DNA from: Achromobacter agilis
GTDB lineage: Bacteria > Pseudomonadota > Gammaproteobacteria > Burkholderiales > Burkholderiaceae_B
DNA length: 64,000 nucleotides
NCBI RefSeq assembly: GCF_900496965.1
Contig: NZ_UFQB01000008.1
Coordinates: 124,001 to 188,000, forward strand
Direction of reading: 5' to 3'
Of the stretch, positions 62,463 to 64,000 are shown in pieces. Position 1 is the stretch's first letter, and every line of letters starts with the position of its first letter. The translations under genes and the position numbers were made by a program. The notes beneath the pieces were generated by a model that saw only the letters and a list, made by a program, of their open reading frames with translations, ran no database searches and was not told the origin of the DNA.

Positions 62463-63320
62463 ATGTCCACCGTGATCATCGGCCTGAGCCTGGGAATGCT
62501 GCTGTTCCTGCTGGCGTCTGGCCTTACGCTAATTTTCGGCATGCTGGGCGTTATCAACTTCGCCCACGGCGCGCTATATATGCTGGGCGCCTATCTTGCC
62601 TTCGACATCCAGTTGCGCACCGGATCCTTCATCGCCGGCCTAGTCGTGGCGACGGCCGGCGTCGGCCTGGTCGGCGTCGCGATGGAGCGGCTGGCGCTGC
62701 GGCCGCTCTACAGCCGCCCCCACTTCTACCAGCTGATCCTGACCTTCGGCTTCATTCTCGTCATCAGCGAAGCCGTGAAGATCATCTGGGGCCTGGGTTA
62801 CCAGGAAACGCCGATGCCCGCGCTGCTGGCGGGCACGGTCGAGCTGGCGGGCAGCACCATCCCCGTCTACCGCTTGTTCGTGATCATCTTCGGCCTGCTG
62901 GTCTGCGCCGCGCTCTTCTTCGTACTGGAAAAAAGCACTTTCGGCATGCTGGTGCGCGCGGCCAGCAGCGACGGCGAGATGGTGCGCATCCTGGGCCTGC
63001 CTGCCGCCCGCATCCGGAGCGCCGTATTCGGCATGGGCGCCGCGCTGGCGGGCCTGGCGGGCGCCATCTCCGCCCCGCTGTTCCCGATTGAATTGGGCAT
63101 GGCCACCAACACCATCATCGATTGCTTCATCGTCGTGATCCTCGGCGGGCTGGGCAACATCCGCGGCGTGGTCGCGGCGTCGCTGCTCATCGGCATGGTC
63201 CGGGCGGTGGGCTACACCTTCATGCCCAGCTGGGTCGACATCCTGACCTTCGCCATGCTGATCGCCACACTGCTCACGCGTCCCCAGGGACTGTTTTCCC
63301 GTCAAGCGAGGCTGGCATGA
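62463..63320 (+). CDS. Liv-type ABC transporter permease (LivH-like)
   Basis: A 285-aa inner-membrane permease. MSTVIIGLSLGMLLFLLASGLTLIFGMLGVINFAHGA (N-terminal helices, named only in part) is typical of LivH/UrtB proteins; later FGMLVRAASSDGEMVRILGLPA is the coupling loop. Overlaps the next permease by 4 bp (ATGA). Confidence 0.92.
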   Translation: MSTVIIGLSLGMLLFLLASGLTLIFGMLGVINFAHGALYMLGAYLAFDIQLRTGSFIAGLVVATAGVGLVGVAMERLALRPLYSRPHFYQLILTFGFILVISEAVKIIWGLGYQETPMPALLAGTVELAGSTIPVYRLFVIIFGLLVCAALFFVLEKSTFGMLVRAASSDGEMVRILGLPAARIRSAVFGMGAALAGLAGAISAPLFPIELGMATNTIIDCFIVVILGGLGNIRGVVAASLLIGMVRAVGYTFMPSWVDILTFAMLIATLLTRPQGLFSRQARLA

Positions 63321-64000
63321 AGATCTCCCGTCAAAACGCCGTGATCTCCGCCTGCGCCGCCGCCGTGGTGCTGGCGATCCCCTTCTGCACGCAGAACGAT
63401 TTCCTGCTCAACCTGACCATCCTCATCATGGTGTGGTCGATCTTCGCGGTGGGCTTCGACCTGGTATTCGGCCTGCTGGGCATGGTGTCCTTCGGCCACG
63501 CCGCCTTCCTGGGCACGGGCGGCTATGCGCTGGCCCTGGCCACCCAGCGTTACGGCCTGCCGTTCGAGGCGGGGCTGGGGCTGGCCATCCTGGCGGGCGC
63601 CGCCTGCGCCTGGATCTTCAGCGTCTTCGCGCTGCGGGTCTCGGGGATTTTCTTCGCGCTCGTCACGCTGGCGCTGTCGCAGCTCATGTACATCCTGGCG
63701 GACAGCAAGCTGCGCGAATGGACGGGCGGCGCCGACGGATTGCCGGGTATCGGCCGTCCGGAACTCGCCGGCATCGACTTCTTCGATACCGTGAATTTCT
63801 ACTGGTATGTGGCGGCCGTGTTCGCCCTGGTGATGGCCCTGATGGCGATGCTGCGCGCCTCGCCGTTCGGCCGCGCGGTGGCCGGCGTGCGCCAGAACGA
63901 GATCCGCGCCAGCCAGCTGGGCTACAACGTGCAGCGCCTCAAGCAGATCGCCTTCCTCGTTTCCGGCGCGGTCGGCGGCCTGGCCGGCGGCCTGCTGGCC
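63317..64000 (+). CDS. Liv-type ABC transporter permease (LivM-like), cut off by window end
   Basis: The first 228 codons of a LivM-type permease are present: MKISRQNAVISACAAAV, then GMVSFGHAAFLGTGGYALALA, GIFFALVTLALSQLMYIL and FGRAVAGVRQNEIRASQLG, the cytoplasmic loop. The remainder and the expected two ATPase genes lie beyond the window. Confidence 0.92.
   Translation, partial: MKISRQNAVISACAAAVVLAIPFCTQNDFLLNLTILIMVWSIFAVGFDLVFGLLGMVSFGHAAFLGTGGYALALATQRYGLPFEAGLGLAILAGAACAWIFSVFALRVSGIFFALVTLALSQLMYILADSKLREWTGGADGLPGIGRPELAGIDFFDTVNFYWYVAAVFALVMALMAMLRASPFGRAVAGVRQNEIRASQLGYNVQRLKQIAFLVSGAVGGLAGGLLA

Overview
The window is a 64 kb stretch of a GC-rich chromosome with closely packed genes, many joined by ATGA or TGATG start/stop overlaps. 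The gene content (a 38-kDa class porin of the Bordetella/Achromobacter type, SpeG, CadR/CadA, many LysR regulators, many Liv-type and other ABC importers) fits a betaproteobacterium of the Alcaligenaceae, most likely Achromobacter or Bordetella. This assignment is inferred from protein resemblance, not from a search. No phage, IS element, CRISPR array or rRNA is visible. There is one tRNA gene, tRNA-Ala(CGC). Layout: 0-5 kb (minus strand) holds a polyamine/iron-type ABC importer, a NodB-type deacetylase and the start of an SDR; a MarR gene with a strong palindrome lies opposite. 5.6-10 kb holds a nitroreductase, the divergent cadR/cadA metal-resistance pair and speG. 10-14 kb has a LysR gene divergent from an MFS importer and an M81 (MlrC-like) hydrolase. 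14-20 kb has a 2'-5' RNA ligase-like protein, riboflavin synthase, an aldehyde dehydrogenase divergent from a GntR-SDR pair, two small unknown genes, xthA and the tRNA. 20.4-22 kb, just behind the tRNA, holds an unknown gene broken by one base in a G run and a second possible remnant. 22-38 kb is the largest catabolic block. On the minus strand it runs aminotransferase, Liv-type importer (binding protein, two permeases, two ATPases), dimethylformamidase-like protein, LacI, M20-type carbamoylase/amidohydrolase, serB, a PP2A-like phosphatase and a small membrane protein. Divergent from it lie a HisD-family dehydrogenase, an SDR and a second LacI. Together these suggest uptake and breakdown of an amide or amino-acid-like compound whose identity the sequence does not settle. 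38-46 kb holds a large DUF3616-type lipoprotein, a VOC protein, an SSS transporter preceded by a clear TPP riboswitch (so probably an importer of thiamine or a precursor), an LLM flavin monooxygenase and the porin. 45.8-53.6 kb holds an envelope operon (MarC, DUF4105, lipase-like lipoprotein, small membrane protein), a TetR gene with a perfect 25-bp operator, an MFS efflux/LysR pair and hutG. 53.6-64 kb holds another LysR gene, etfBA, hutD, a DadA/SoxB-like FAD oxidoreductase, an SsuABC/TauABC-like importer and the first three genes of a second Liv-type importer that runs off the window end. I did not find a defence system or other clearly new machine. The most unusual items are the amide-catabolism block, the riboswitch-controlled SSS transporter, the frameshifted gene behind the tRNA, and several precise inverted repeats that look like operators.
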